Shown here piece by piece: positions 23,179 through 30,256 of a stretch of 34,466 bases of DNA. The DNA is taken from positions 1 through 34,466 of the forward strand of contig JANQEK010000026.1 in NCBI GenBank assembly GCA_028278405.1, in the 5' to 3' direction. This stretch comes from Nitrospinaceae bacterium. GTDB taxonomy: Bacteria; Nitrospinota; Nitrospinia; Nitrospinales; Nitrospinaceae. The number at the start of each line of letters is the position of its first letter. The first letter of the stretch is position 1. The notes below the pieces were generated by a model. It searched no databases and was not told the origin of the DNA. It saw only the letters and a program-made list of their open reading frames with translations. The position numbers were made by a program, and so were the translations under genes.

Positions 23179-24327
23179 ATGAAAAAATTCACTCTAGCGG
23201 TCTTCTTTCTTTTTGTCGGAGGTGCCGCACTCATCCATTACAGTATTGGGAAACACGAAGCCCCCCTTCCCTCTTCCCAGCCTGTCAGTTTGCAACCCAA
23301 CATTTATGAAGACCTGGAAGGCTACCAGGATATTGTTGAACTGCAAAATGCATTCATTCGCAACGCCAAGCGTTTAAAACCTACCGTCGTAAGCATCAAC
23401 GAGTTGGTTAAAATGCCTTCCAGCAAGAAAAAGTTCCGGAAGAAGTCCGATGGTTGGTTATCTGATTTTGAGGATTGGCTGTCAGATTCGTTCAAAGGAA
23501 AATACCTCGTGCAAAGTCTGGGTTCCGGCGTTATTTATGACCCCCGGGGTTATATTCTGACCAACTATCATGTGATCGAGGATACAGACGAGATCATGGT
23601 CAAATTGATGGACCAAAGCGAATATTCCGCGGAAGTGGTCGGAGTGGATCCTCTTACGGATTTGGCGGTTCTAAAGATTTTCTCATTTTCAAGCTTTCAG
23701 GTGCCCACTTTCAGTTCCAGCAAAGGCCTGGGTGTTGGGGAATGGGTCATGGCTATTGGAAATCCTTATGGATTGGACGGTACTGTGACTGTGGGTGTGA
23801 TCAGTGGTACCCATAGAACCGACTTGGGGATCACTACATTTGAAAATTTTCTTCAAACCGACGCCTCCATCAACCCGGGAAACAGTGGCGGTCCCTTGAT
23901 CGATTTGGATGGTAACGTTATTGGTATCAATACGGCGATCGCGGAGATCGGTGCTGGAGTTGGATTCGCGATTCCTATGGAAATGGCGACCAAAATAGCC
24001 GATTCACTGATCGATAAAGGAACAGTAGAACGGGGATGGTTGGGTGTGGGAATCCAGTCATTGACCCCGGAACTGGCCGTGTCCTTTGAAGTCTCGCAAG
24101 AAAAAGGTGTGCTGGTCAATAGCGTGGACGCCGGAGCACCGGCACACAAGGCTGGATTGCTTCAGGGTGATATTATTATTTCTTATGATGGGCAAATCGT
24201 TCTTGATTCCAAAAGTCTGCGAAAGCTCGTGGCCGAATCCCGCGTCGGGAAATCTGTCCGCCTCAGAATTATTCGGGAGGGTATTGAGAAAACAGTTTTT
24301 GTGGAAGTTGGAAAGTATCTCTCCTAA
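23179..24327 (+). CDS. HtrA/DegS-like periplasmic serine protease with one PDZ domain
   Basis: A 382-residue trypsin-like protease. Residues 5-21 form an uncleaved-looking anchor or signal, then a linker with a basic KKKFRKKS stretch. The catalytic triad is His131 (TNYHVIE), Asp161 (PLTDLAVLK) and Ser236 (NPGNSGGP). A single PDZ domain occupies about 285-375. One PDZ and an N-terminal anchor resemble DegS rather than two-PDZ DegP. It should sense or degrade misfolded envelope proteins. It lies downstream of ubiE on the same strand and converges on the copZ-like gene. Confidence 0.93.
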   Translation: MKKFTLAVFFLFVGGAALIHYSIGKHEAPLPSSQPVSLQPNIYEDLEGYQDIVELQNAFIRNAKRLKPTVVSINELVKMPSSKKKFRKKSDGWLSDFEDWLSDSFKGKYLVQSLGSGVIYDPRGYILTNYHVIEDTDEIMVKLMDQSEYSAEVVGVDPLTDLAVLKIFSFSSFQVPTFSSSKGLGVGEWVMAIGNPYGLDGTVTVGVISGTHRTDLGITTFENFLQTDASINPGNSGGPLIDLDGNVIGINTAIAEIGAGVGFAIPMEMATKIADSLIDKGTVERGWLGVGIQSLTPELAVSFEVSQEKGVLVNSVDAGAPAHKAGLLQGDIIISYDGQIVLDSKSLRKLVAESRVGKSVRLRIIREGIEKTVFVEVGKYLS

Positions 24328-24334
24328 GCAAGGT

Positions 24335-24547
24335 CTATTTCGATACCACTTCGAATCCCACCTCAACGATCTTTGAAGAAACAGTATCTATATCGGTTTG
24401 ACTTTCATCAAAGTCCACGCTTACCTGTTTCTTGTCTAAATCTACCGATACCTGATTGATACCATCTAGAGAATTAACGGCTTGGGTTACTGTCTCTACA
24501 CAATGTCCGCAGGTCATTCCTTCCACTTGAATATTTTTTTGGGCCAT
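24335..24547 (-). CDS. CopZ-like heavy-metal-associated (HMA) chaperone
   Basis: A 70-residue ferredoxin-like HMA domain with the metal-binding GMTCGHC loop (Cys13 and Cys16). It should bind Cu(I) or a similar soft metal in the cytoplasm and pass it to a P-type ATPase, not encoded in this window. The start is fixed by AAGGAG eight bases before the ATG at 24547; a longer frame upstream lacks support. An extended -10 promoter lies just upstream. Confidence 0.92.
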   Translation of the reverse strand: MAQKNIQVEGMTCGHCVETVTQAVNSLDGINQVSVDLDKKQVSVDFDESQTDIDTVSSKIVEVGFEVVSK

Positions 24548-24573
24548 AAGTTTTCTCCTTGAAGATAATTTTG

Positions 24574-24600
24574 ATTCTAGCAAAATTTTAAAGGAATCAA
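24574..24600 (-). promoter_or_regulatory. promoter of the copZ-like gene
   Basis: On the minus strand TGCTAGAAT (24574-24582) is an extended -10, with TTGATT (24595-24600) 15 bases further upstream. Transcription would start near 24567, leaving a 20-base leader that just contains the AAGGAG site. Confidence 0.5.
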
Positions 24601-24660
24601 TATACGATCATAACGTCAAGTGAAATGGGCCAGGAATTGGAAAATCAAAGAAAATAGTAA

Positions 24661-24703
24661 GGGCTCACTTGGGAGGCGGGGAGACTTTTCCTCAAGTGAG
24701 CCC
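24661..24703. repeat. long perfect inverted repeat in a divergent intergenic region
   Basis: GGGCTCACTTG (24661-24671) and CAAGTGAGCCC (24693-24703) are perfect eleven-base arms around 21 bases. Neither side is followed by a clear T run, so a standard intrinsic terminator is not supported. It lies between the divergent copZ-like and flgM-like genes. Confidence 0.75.
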
Positions 24704-24885
24704 TCATCAGGAGAAAAACCAGTTAAGTAAAGTATATTAATTCAATAAGTTGGAATCAATATTAAATTACATTTAATGTTAATTTACCTTTATTATCGAG
24801 GATTTACACTGGCATTTTTCTATTGGTCCGGCGGAGTCCCTTAAGAAACCTTCACAAAAAACCGAAAAATACGGAGAGAAGTGAA

Positions 24886-24915
24886 ATGATCGAGAAAGCT
24901 ATCTGCCATGAATGA
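24886..24915 (+). CDS. nine-codon leader ORF before flgM-like gene
   Basis: ATG at 24886 opens MIEKAICHE and stops at TGA 24913-24915. It has a better ribosome site (GGAGAG, about eight bases upstream) than the flgM-like gene, whose ATG at 24908 lies inside it, so the two overlap by eight bases. It probably loads ribosomes for flgM by coupling. No run of one amino acid is present to suggest classical attenuation. Confidence 0.45.
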   Translation: MIEKAICHE

Positions 24916-25201
24916 GTATCCCCTAGATTCCACTTCAGGGAAGAACCTGACACCCCGGCGACTGGAACAGGAAGCGGTTTTGAAGAAGAATTCAAAAAAC
25001 CCGCCTGTTCAAAAAGGGTCCTTCCGGAAGGTTTTAGAGAGTGCTGTAGAACAGGCCGGAGATTCACCTGAAATCAGGCGGGAGTTGGTCAACAAATATA
25101 AGACGTCTCTTGCCGATGGGACGTATGAGGTGAAAGCTCAGGAACTGGCAGAAAAAATGATTCAAAAAATCCGTGAAAGTAAAACACGAGGAGTTCCTTA
25201 A
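24908..25201 (+). CDS. flgM: FlgM-like anti-sigma-28 factor
   Basis: A 97-residue basic, largely disordered-looking protein whose C-terminal half matches FlgM: EIRRELVNKYKTSLADGTYEVKAQELAEKMI (about 57-87), the helix-turn-helix region that binds the flagellar sigma factor FliA. It should hold sigma-28 inactive until hook completion and export of FlgM. No other flagellar gene lies nearby, which is unusual since flgM often sits with flgN or fli genes. Its own ribosome site is weak and it overlaps a short leader ORF. The LRR gene converges on it with 12 bases between. Confidence 0.75.
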   Translation: MNEYPLDSTSGKNLTPRRLEQEAVLKKNSKNPPVQKGSFRKVLESAVEQAGDSPEIRRELVNKYKTSLADGTYEVKAQELAEKMIQKIRESKTRGVP

Positions 25202-25213
25202 CCGACTTATTGG

Positions 25214-25711
25214 TTATAACGTTTTAACTTCCCTTAAGTGGGGAAGACGATCACTTTCCTTCAGTTTTTCCTCCCATCGCTTACCCAGCTTATTCGACCG
25301 CAAATCTATTTTCTCCAGATGAGTCAGGGTGGTTTTCTGGGAAAGAAATTCGAGACCGGCACGGGTAATTTGATTGTTTCTCAGGTCCAGCTCTTTCAGG
25401 TTTCCCAAAACTGGTGATACCGCGATGGCCTGCAAACCGGCGTCTCCCAGAAAATTCTTTCTCAGGTCAAGAACTTCGAGCTCGGATAGATCGGGATACA
25501 GACTCAAATAGGTGGCCTCATCCGGGTTGATTTCCATGCCGGCCATCTTGAGAGCCTTCGCATTCATGCTGATACGGCTTTTGATAAACAACTCAAAGGT
25601 CGAAATTTTACGCGCGCCGTTCCTATTCAACTTGGCATCGATCGCGGCATTGATCTGGTCCAGGTTCCCGTTCAGGGAATAAAACAAGTCCAATATAAAG
25701 TCCTGATTCAC
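25214..25711 (-). CDS. leucine-rich-repeat protein
   Basis: A 165-residue protein. After a helical N-terminal part (1-70) come LRRs of the ribonuclease-inhibitor type: LEVLDLRKNFLGDAGLQAI, LKELDLRNNQITRAGLEFL and LEKIDLRSNKLGKRWEEKL. LRRs form a curved protein-binding surface; the partner is unknown. There is no signal peptide or membrane segment. The GTG start at 25711 has AGGA eight bases upstream. Few repeats make this a small LRR protein. It is convergent with flgM and divergent from tatA. Confidence 0.8.
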   Translation of the reverse strand: MNQDFILDLFYSLNGNLDQINAAIDAKLNRNGARKISTFELFIKSRISMNAKALKMAGMEINPDEATYLSLYPDLSELEVLDLRKNFLGDAGLQAIAVSPVLGNLKELDLRNNQITRAGLEFLSQKTTLTHLEKIDLRSNKLGKRWEEKLKESDRLPHLREVKTL

Positions 25712-25784
25712 GGATCCAATCCTATAAGCTTGAATTTAAAATACATGGGTCCTCCCCACTGTACCAAATAAGGTCATTAAAAGG

Positions 25785-25812
25785 TTGGTTTTCCAACAAA
25801 TTTTGTTATACT
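25785..25812 (+). promoter_or_regulatory. promoter of tatA
   Basis: TATACT (25807-25812) lies 16 bases after TTGGTT (25785-25790), 40 bases before the ATG. The -10 is good, the -35 modest. Confidence 0.45.
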
Positions 25813-25851
25813 CGTGCCATTCAATATTAATGTTCAGATGGAGAAATTGCT

Positions 25852-26121
25852 ATGATGGGTTTAGGCTTTCCGGAATTAATGATCATTCTGGTCATCATAA
25901 TGATCATTTTTGGCGCAGGAAAACTTCCGGAAATTGGTAGCGCTTTTGGTAGAAGCATCAAAAACTTCAAGACTTCCATGAAGGATGCCGAGCAGGAGGA
26001 GCTTGCTGAAGGAGAACAAACCGAGGGAAGTATTGAAGGCGCTGAAGAGCCGAAAGCGGTTCCTGAAAGCACTGGTGAAACAGCCGAGGTGAGCGAGTCT
26101 CCGGAATCTTCGGAAAAGTAA
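25852..26121 (+). CDS. tatA: TatA/E-family twin-arginine translocase subunit
   Basis: An 89-residue protein with one N-terminal membrane helix (GFPELMIILVIIMIIFGAGKLPEIG) followed by the amphipathic helix (GSAFGRSIKNFKTSM) and a long acidic tail rich in Glu, Ala and Ser. This is the TatA layout; it oligomerises to let folded proteins with twin-Arg signals cross the inner membrane. The tail is longer and more acidic than in many TatA proteins. GGAG lies eight bases before the first ATG; the second ATG is one codon later. No tatC or tatB adjoins, so it may be one of several tatA copies. Confidence 0.93.
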   Translation: MMGLGFPELMIILVIIMIIFGAGKLPEIGSAFGRSIKNFKTSMKDAEQEELAEGEQTEGSIEGAEEPKAVPESTGETAEVSESPESSEK

Positions 26122-26186
26122 TCCGTTTTTTCTAGCCTCAGGTATTCCCGGATTGCAGTAAGATTCTTCACTGGACGCCTCACCAA

Positions 26187-26199
26187 GGTCACTCTGACC
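26187..26199. repeat. short inverted repeat upstream of the DUF1538 cassette
   Basis: GGTCA and TGACC flank a three-base centre, 48 bases before the first DUF1538 ATG. The size suits a dimeric regulator's site. No clear -35/-10 pair is nearby. Confidence 0.4.
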
Positions 26200-26246
26200 A
26201 CAATGCTTCTTCTTCCGGGTAAGCGCCGGGTTATTCATGCCCAGTA

Positions 26247-26993
26247 ATGGTTAAGACTTTTCGACTTTTACTCTTCAAGTTTTTGCAATCCTTTTCGGAT
26301 GTTCTGCCGATTATTCTGGTCATCACTTTTTTTCAATTGGTGGTCATACAAAAACCATTCCCCCACCTTAAAGAAACATTTTTTGGATTTATTCTAGTCG
26401 TCATTGGATTGTTTATTTTTATCCAGGGATTAGAACAGGCGTTGTTCCCTATTGGCGAACGATTGGCCGTTGAGTTTGCAGCAAAAGGAAACGTCTTTTG
26501 GATTGTTTTGTTCGGTTTCACTTTGGGTTTCGCCACCACCATTGCCGAACCCGCATTAACAGTGATTTCTCAGAAAGCCGGCCATATTGCTGCATCAGCT
26601 GGAGCCATCGATCAATCAGAGAGTTCCGTGGCTACTTATGTCTGGGGACTCCGCCTGATCACGGCATTTTCTGTAGGGCTGGCTGGGGCCATTGGGGTGA
26701 TACGCATTATCAAAGGCTGGCCTTTGGTGATTTTTATTCTTGCAGGTTATTCACTCATAGTCACAGCAACTCTGTTTGCACCCAAGGAAATTATCGGTAT
26801 CGCCTATGACGCTGGAGGAATCACTACGTCCACGATTACCGTACCTCTTATCACTGCACTGGGAATCGGTCTGGCTTCTTCCATACGGGGTAGAAATCCG
26901 ATCATCGATGGATTTGGATTGATAGCGTTAGCCAGTTTGATGCCCATTTTGTTTGTAATGCTTTACGGTATTTTTGTTTTCGGAGTCGGTTGA
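26247..26993 (+). CDS. DUF1538 membrane protein, first half-size copy
   Basis: A 248-residue polytopic membrane protein, with about six or seven hydrophobic segments. It carries the DUF1538 motifs DVLPIILVITFFQ (18-30), GLEQALFPIG (61-70), GFATTIAEPAL (94-104), YDAGGITTSTITVP (187-200) and DGFGLIALASLMP (221-233). The acidic residues within membrane segments (Glu101, Asp188) and the Gly/Thr/Ser-rich loop look like an ion or solute site, which is inference. Function in the literature is unknown to me. Here the next gene carries a second copy three bases away. Weak ribosome site; promoter not identified. Confidence 0.85.
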   Translation: MVKTFRLLLFKFLQSFSDVLPIILVITFFQLVVIQKPFPHLKETFFGFILVVIGLFIFIQGLEQALFPIGERLAVEFAAKGNVFWIVLFGFTLGFATTIAEPALTVISQKAGHIAASAGAIDQSESSVATYVWGLRLITAFSVGLAGAIGVIRIIKGWPLVIFILAGYSLIVTATLFAPKEIIGIAYDAGGITTSTITVPLITALGIGLASSIRGRNPIIDGFGLIALASLMPILFVMLYGIFVFGVG

Positions 26994-26996
26994 GTC

Positions 26997-27803
26997 ATGC
27001 AGGAACTGAGTTACATCGATATCATTTATGATTCATTGCGTATAACCGTATTGGATATTCTTCCCATCATTCTGGTGTTCGCTTTTTTTCAATGGGGTGT
27101 GATTCGCAAAGGACTGCCGCATTGGAGAAAAATGTTAGCAGGGATGGGAATGGTAGTGCTCGGCCTGGCCGTTTTTATTGTCGGCTTGGAGGAATGCATC
27201 TTTCCCCTGGGTACTTCCATGGCAAAACAACTTTCCGATCCTCAATTCCTGATGGGTAACTCCTCTACTTTGGATATTCTATCAGCGGAAAAACGCGTTG
27301 GAGCAGAGTTTTATCTCGAAGTGATTTCATTTGGATTCCTGATAGGTTTTGCGACGACTTTGGCGGAACCGGCCTTGATCGCGGTCGCGCTAAAGGCCAG
27401 AGAAATTTCCACCGGTGCCATTTCGACATGGGGCCTCCGGATAGCCGTTGCCCTTGGCGTGGGAGTAGGCGTGGCGTTGGGAGTGTTTCGAATCATTGAA
27501 GGTACCCCGCTTCACTACTACATCATCACCGGTTATGTGATTCTTATGATCCAAACTTATTTTGCACCCAAATTTATTGTACCGTTGGCATATGATTCTG
27601 GTGGCGTAACCACCTCGACGGTAACGGTGCCGGTTCTCGTTGCTTTGGGCTTGGGATTGGCATCGAATGTTCCAGGCAGTTCGCCTTTATTAGACGGCTT
27701 CGGACTCATCGCGTTCGCCTCTCTTTTCCCTATGATAAGCGTCTTGGCGTATGCTATGATTCAAGAACGATTTTTAAGGGCGCCTAATTCGGCAATAAAA
27801 TAA
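26997..27803 (+). CDS. DUF1538 membrane protein, second half-size copy
   Basis: A 268-residue paralogue of the preceding protein with the same ordered motifs: DILPIILVFAFFQ (20-32), GLEECIFPLG (63-72), GFATTLAEPAL (117-127), YDSGGVTTSTVTVP (199-212) and DGFGLIAFASLFP (233-245). A hydrophilic insertion of about 20 residues (80-105) is unique to this copy. The two copies look like halves of a pseudo-symmetric transporter, probably forming a heterodimer. The ATG at 26997 is three bases after the previous stop, with GGAG further upstream. Confidence 0.85.
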   Translation: MQELSYIDIIYDSLRITVLDILPIILVFAFFQWGVIRKGLPHWRKMLAGMGMVVLGLAVFIVGLEECIFPLGTSMAKQLSDPQFLMGNSSTLDILSAEKRVGAEFYLEVISFGFLIGFATTLAEPALIAVALKAREISTGAISTWGLRIAVALGVGVGVALGVFRIIEGTPLHYYIITGYVILMIQTYFAPKFIVPLAYDSGGVTTSTVTVPVLVALGLGLASNVPGSSPLLDGFGLIAFASLFPMISVLAYAMIQERFLRAPNSAIK

Positions 27804-27821
27804 AACCCTTAGGAGGTTGTC

Positions 27822-28169
27822 ATGCGTTTTAAAGTAATCCTGGCTTTGGTGAATGATGATTTTCAGGACGAGGTGATCGAAGCCGCTAAAAAAGCAGGCG
27901 CCACCGGAGTGACCATTCTGAATGCGCGGGGAGAAGGTGTCCGCGATCAGAAGTCATTTTTTGGTCTGGCTATGGAATCCCAGAAAGATATGCTGTTGTT
28001 TCTGGTGGAGGATTTCAATTCAGATCAAATTATGGATGCGATCTACAAATCTGGAAAGCTGGGAGAACATGGCAATGGAATCGCTTTTTGCTGGGCGGTC
28101 GATCGAGCCATTGGCATGGAAAGCCAGATACCCATTTTGGAAAAAGATGCGAAAGACCATTATTTTTAA
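27822..28169 (+). CDS. PII-like signalling protein
   Basis: A 115-residue protein with the ferredoxin-like PII fold pattern: strand KVILALV at the N-terminus, helix with DEVIEAAKKAGATGVT, a long loop (36-55) at the T-loop position, strand DMLLFLVE, helix SDQIMDAIYKSG and the C-terminal GEHGNGIAF...AVDRAIGM that resembles the nucleotide-binding B/C loop. The T-loop lacks the classical GlnB tyrosine. PII proteins sense ADP/ATP or cyclic nucleotides and gate transporters such as AmtB, so a regulator of the adjacent DUF1538 pair is the natural reading. AGGAGG lies before the ATG. It is followed by a CBS protein. Confidence 0.8.
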   Translation: MRFKVILALVNDDFQDEVIEAAKKAGATGVTILNARGEGVRDQKSFFGLAMESQKDMLLFLVEDFNSDQIMDAIYKSGKLGEHGNGIAFCWAVDRAIGMESQIPILEKDAKDHYF

Positions 28170-28191
28170 ACACAAGTTCGGAGTCAACTGA

Positions 28192-28584
28192 ATGAGTGAA
28201 ACGACGCTGGTCAGCCAGGTCATGATGCCCAATTTTAAGAAAATCGACGGTGTCACCCGGGTTGCGGAAGCACTTAAAATGATGAAAGAGGAAGGTCTCA
28301 ACGCCATGTTGATCGAGCCGCGGGACGAATCCGATGTGTTCGGCATCCTGACGCTCAAGGATATTGCGCGCAAGGTTATTTCGCAAAGACGCAAGCTTCA
28401 CGAAACCCATGTTTATGAAATCATGTCCAAGCCGGTGTTGTCAGTTCCAGCGGGCATGCCGGTCCCTTATGCTGCAAGGTTGTTGACCAACTTCAATGTT
28501 TCCTACGCCATGGTGATTGAGAACAATCAAGTGGTGGGAATGATTTCCTTAAATGGAATTGTCACTAACTGGGAAATGGGATAA
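28192..28584 (+). CDS. CBS-domain pair protein
   Basis: A 130-residue protein made only of two CBS motifs: VSQVMMPNFKKIDGVTRVAEALKMMKEEGLNAMLIE...GILTLKDIA, and VYEIMSKPVLSVPAGMPVPYAARLLTNFNVSYAMVIE...GMISLNGI. Such pairs bind adenine nucleotides (AMP, ATP, c-di-AMP, SAM) and regulate partner proteins. Placed after the PII-like gene with GGAG nine bases from its ATG, it would be a second nucleotide sensor for the DUF1538 pair. The gene ends 29 bases before the convergent membrane-protein gene. Confidence 0.85.
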   Translation: MSETTLVSQVMMPNFKKIDGVTRVAEALKMMKEEGLNAMLIEPRDESDVFGILTLKDIARKVISQRRKLHETHVYEIMSKPVLSVPAGMPVPYAARLLTNFNVSYAMVIENNQVVGMISLNGIVTNWEMG

Positions 28585-28613
28585 CCTCCTTACCCTTCCT
28601 GAATCCGCACACC

Positions 28614-29159
28614 CTACCCTTTTTTCAGCGAACTTCCACTGGTGCTGTCCCATCGCACTGTATCGGGACTGGAATAATGTTGGGCCACGGCTGACCAGTG
28701 CTCGAAGGAAGCGTTCAACTCAACAATTTTCACGCACTCGTCCATCCCGTGAGCTCCGGCAAGATGCGACTCCAGCACCTTGAGGTCGGTAATAAAGTTA
28801 CCTTGTTCGGATTGATATCTTTCCTGCGCTTCAGCGATATTGGCCAGGGTTGCTTCCGCCTGAGCATTATAATTAAAAATGGTTTTCCGGATTTTGTCAT
28901 AATCCACCAGAAAGTTGACGTATCCCCAAATCAAAAAAGGCAGTACCGCCGCCAACCCCAAACCCAGTTTGATTTTTTTCTTTTCCAGGATTATGGCAGC
29001 GAATACCAGAATGAATCCGACAATCAACGAGTACAGAGAAGTGTCTTCGTAAAAATTTAAAGGCATGATTTTTTCGCCACAAGAAGCTCGGGCGAACACT
29101 GGACTTAAAAATAATCCGGCTGACCCTATTGTGAACAGTACTTTTTTTCTCTGCATCAT
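28614..29159 (-). CDS. small membrane protein with pilin-like C-terminal segment
   Basis: A 181-residue protein, family not recognised. It has a signal-like N-terminus (about 7-26, ending VFARASCGEK), two membrane helices (about 43-59 and 66-84) and a soluble C-terminal part. Residues 101-129 (LANIAEAQERYQSEQGNFITDL) resemble the helix-to-sheet segment of type IV pilin/pseudopilin-like proteins, where AQ..Y....G.Y is frequent, but the pilin leader peptide is absent, so the likeness may be superficial. GAAGG favours the second ATG at 29156. Confidence 0.65.
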   Translation of the reverse strand: MMQRKKVLFTIGSAGLFLSPVFARASCGEKIMPLNFYEDTSLYSLIVGFILVFAAIILEKKKIKLGLGLAAVLPFLIWGYVNFLVDYDKIRKTIFNYNAQAEATLANIAEAQERYQSEQGNFITDLKVLESHLAGAHGMDECVKIVELNASFEHWSAVAQHYSSPDTVRWDSTSGSSLKKG

Positions 29160-29331
29160 TTACCTTCGCTATACTTAAAATGAAAGGCCATACTGTATAA
29201 AATTACTCCGCACACGTCCAGTTTATTTATCGGCTTCCTTCCTTCAAAAATATGTCTTCACAAACTTTTTTTAATGGGATATTTTATAGGGCTTTATAGC
29301 AACGCAAGTTCCATATAAAAGGTGCAAATTG

Positions 29332-29757
29332 ATGAATCAGGAAACTCAGTTTACGGACAACGGTGACGGCACCATCCAGGACAATAAAACCGGCCTGGCC
29401 TGGTGCAAGAAGGATTCATTTCAAATCGAACAGGATTGGATGAATTTTCAGGAAGCCTTGGCTTTTATAGATAAAATAAACAAAGAGGACTATTTGGGAT
29501 TTCACGACTGGAGGATGGCAGAAAAAGAGGAGATTGAAAGCTTATATTCTGCTGAACTTGAGTTGATGGGGCGGTCGAACCAGACTCTTAGCATATCTCC
29601 TTTATTTGAACCTAAATGTGGTAACGGTTCCTGGTGCCTACCATTCGATCAGCAGGCCGCATTTTATTTTTCCTACCAAAGCGGACTTTCCCAGACTTAC
29701 GATCAGGATTTCACACAGGGATACGTTCGGCCGGTACGATTGTGGCCTGATGATTAA
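29332..29757 (+). CDS. DUF1566 (Lcl C-terminal) domain protein
   Basis: A 141-residue protein from the ATG at 29332, preceded by AAGGTG. It has the DUF1566 order: TDNGDGTIQDNKTGLAW (the usual opening), WMNFQEALAFIDKINK, GFHDWRMAEKEEIESLY, SPLF, GSWC, and YVRPVRLW. A signal peptide is missing, so it is probably cytoplasmic, unlike many secreted relatives. Function unknown. It shares the core motifs with the gene at 9444 but only loosely, so the two are not a recent duplication. Its stop overlaps that of the convergent gene. Confidence 0.8.
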   Translation: MNQETQFTDNGDGTIQDNKTGLAWCKKDSFQIEQDWMNFQEALAFIDKINKEDYLGFHDWRMAEKEEIESLYSAELELMGRSNQTLSISPLFEPKCGNGSWCLPFDQQAAFYFSYQSGLSQTYDQDFTQGYVRPVRLWPDD

Positions 29758-30182
29758 TCGGTAATTTGCTGGGAGCGTTTAAAGCAGGATTGAATCTTGG
29801 GCATATCCGTGTTGGGACGGATCACCTGAATGATTTGAACTTCCTTGTCGCTGTATTCCACCGAGGCCACTTCAAAATGCCCGGTGTCCACATCTTCGTC
29901 CCTGCCTACGTATTGAATCAGCGCAGACCGTAGAGCCGACCACTCCAGATAAACCAGAAACTGGCTCTCCGTGTCTTCTCCCTGGAGCTGCAGTTCTTCC
30001 AGAATATCAGGAAATTCCCATCCCAGGATTTGCTGAATAGGTCTTCCCACACAATACTGGTGAAAAGTCTGACCGTTGCCAATGGGCTTGTCGCACGATA
30101 TTTTGGCGTAATCGTAACCGAGCAGGGAATCATGGTGATCCACCCGGACCGTCATCAATGCTGTCGTATCCTTGCAGGGCAT
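29754..30182 (-). CDS. hypothetical protein, 142 aa
   Basis: I do not recognise this family. It is soluble and acidic, with no signal or membrane segment, and three cysteines (Cys3, Cys30, Cys44) plus one late (Cys132), which could bind a metal but match no known pattern. AAGGA six bases before the ATG and a TATAAT at 30215-30220 upstream support expression. Its stop TAA overlaps the stop of the convergent DUF1566 gene through the palindrome TTAA. Downstream of nadC on the same strand, 74 bases apart, it could also be read through from there. Confidence 0.6.
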   Translation of the reverse strand: MPCKDTTALMTVRVDHHDSLLGYDYAKISCDKPIGNGQTFHQYCVGRPIQQILGWEFPDILEELQLQGEDTESQFLVYLEWSALRSALIQYVGRDEDVDTGHFEVASVEYSDKEVQIIQVIRPNTDMPKIQSCFKRSQQITD

Positions 30183-30214
30183 GCGCTTTCCTTCACGATT
30201 AATTCCAAGTCGTC

Positions 30215-30220
30215 ATTATA
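30215..30220 (-). promoter_or_regulatory. -10 element upstream of the 142-aa gene
   Basis: A perfect TATAAT on the minus strand, placed so that transcription begins about 26 bases before the ATG. No good -35 is present. A near-palindromic GGAAAAGCTTTTGG lies just upstream (30227-30240). Confidence 0.3.
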
Positions 30221-30256
30221 CACCCGGAAAAGCTTTTGGAGGGCCAGGGTTTGGAA

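Larger units (their letters stand above)
24548..24885. other. intergenic region between copZ-like and flgM-like genes
   Basis: About 340 bases without a gene. It contains the copZ promoter, the eleven-base inverted repeat, and a very AT-rich stretch (about 24715-24800) with an ACATT-T-AATGT palindrome near 24769. A Shine-Dalgarno site near 24873 serves the leader ORF. I see no clear sigma70 or sigma54 promoter for the plus-strand gene. Confidence 0.5.

Noticed and set aside
24809-24832. TGGCAT...TTGG as a sigma54 promoter for flgM.
   Set aside because: The spacing between the two elements is two bases too long for the -24/-12 consensus and the second element lacks TTGC.
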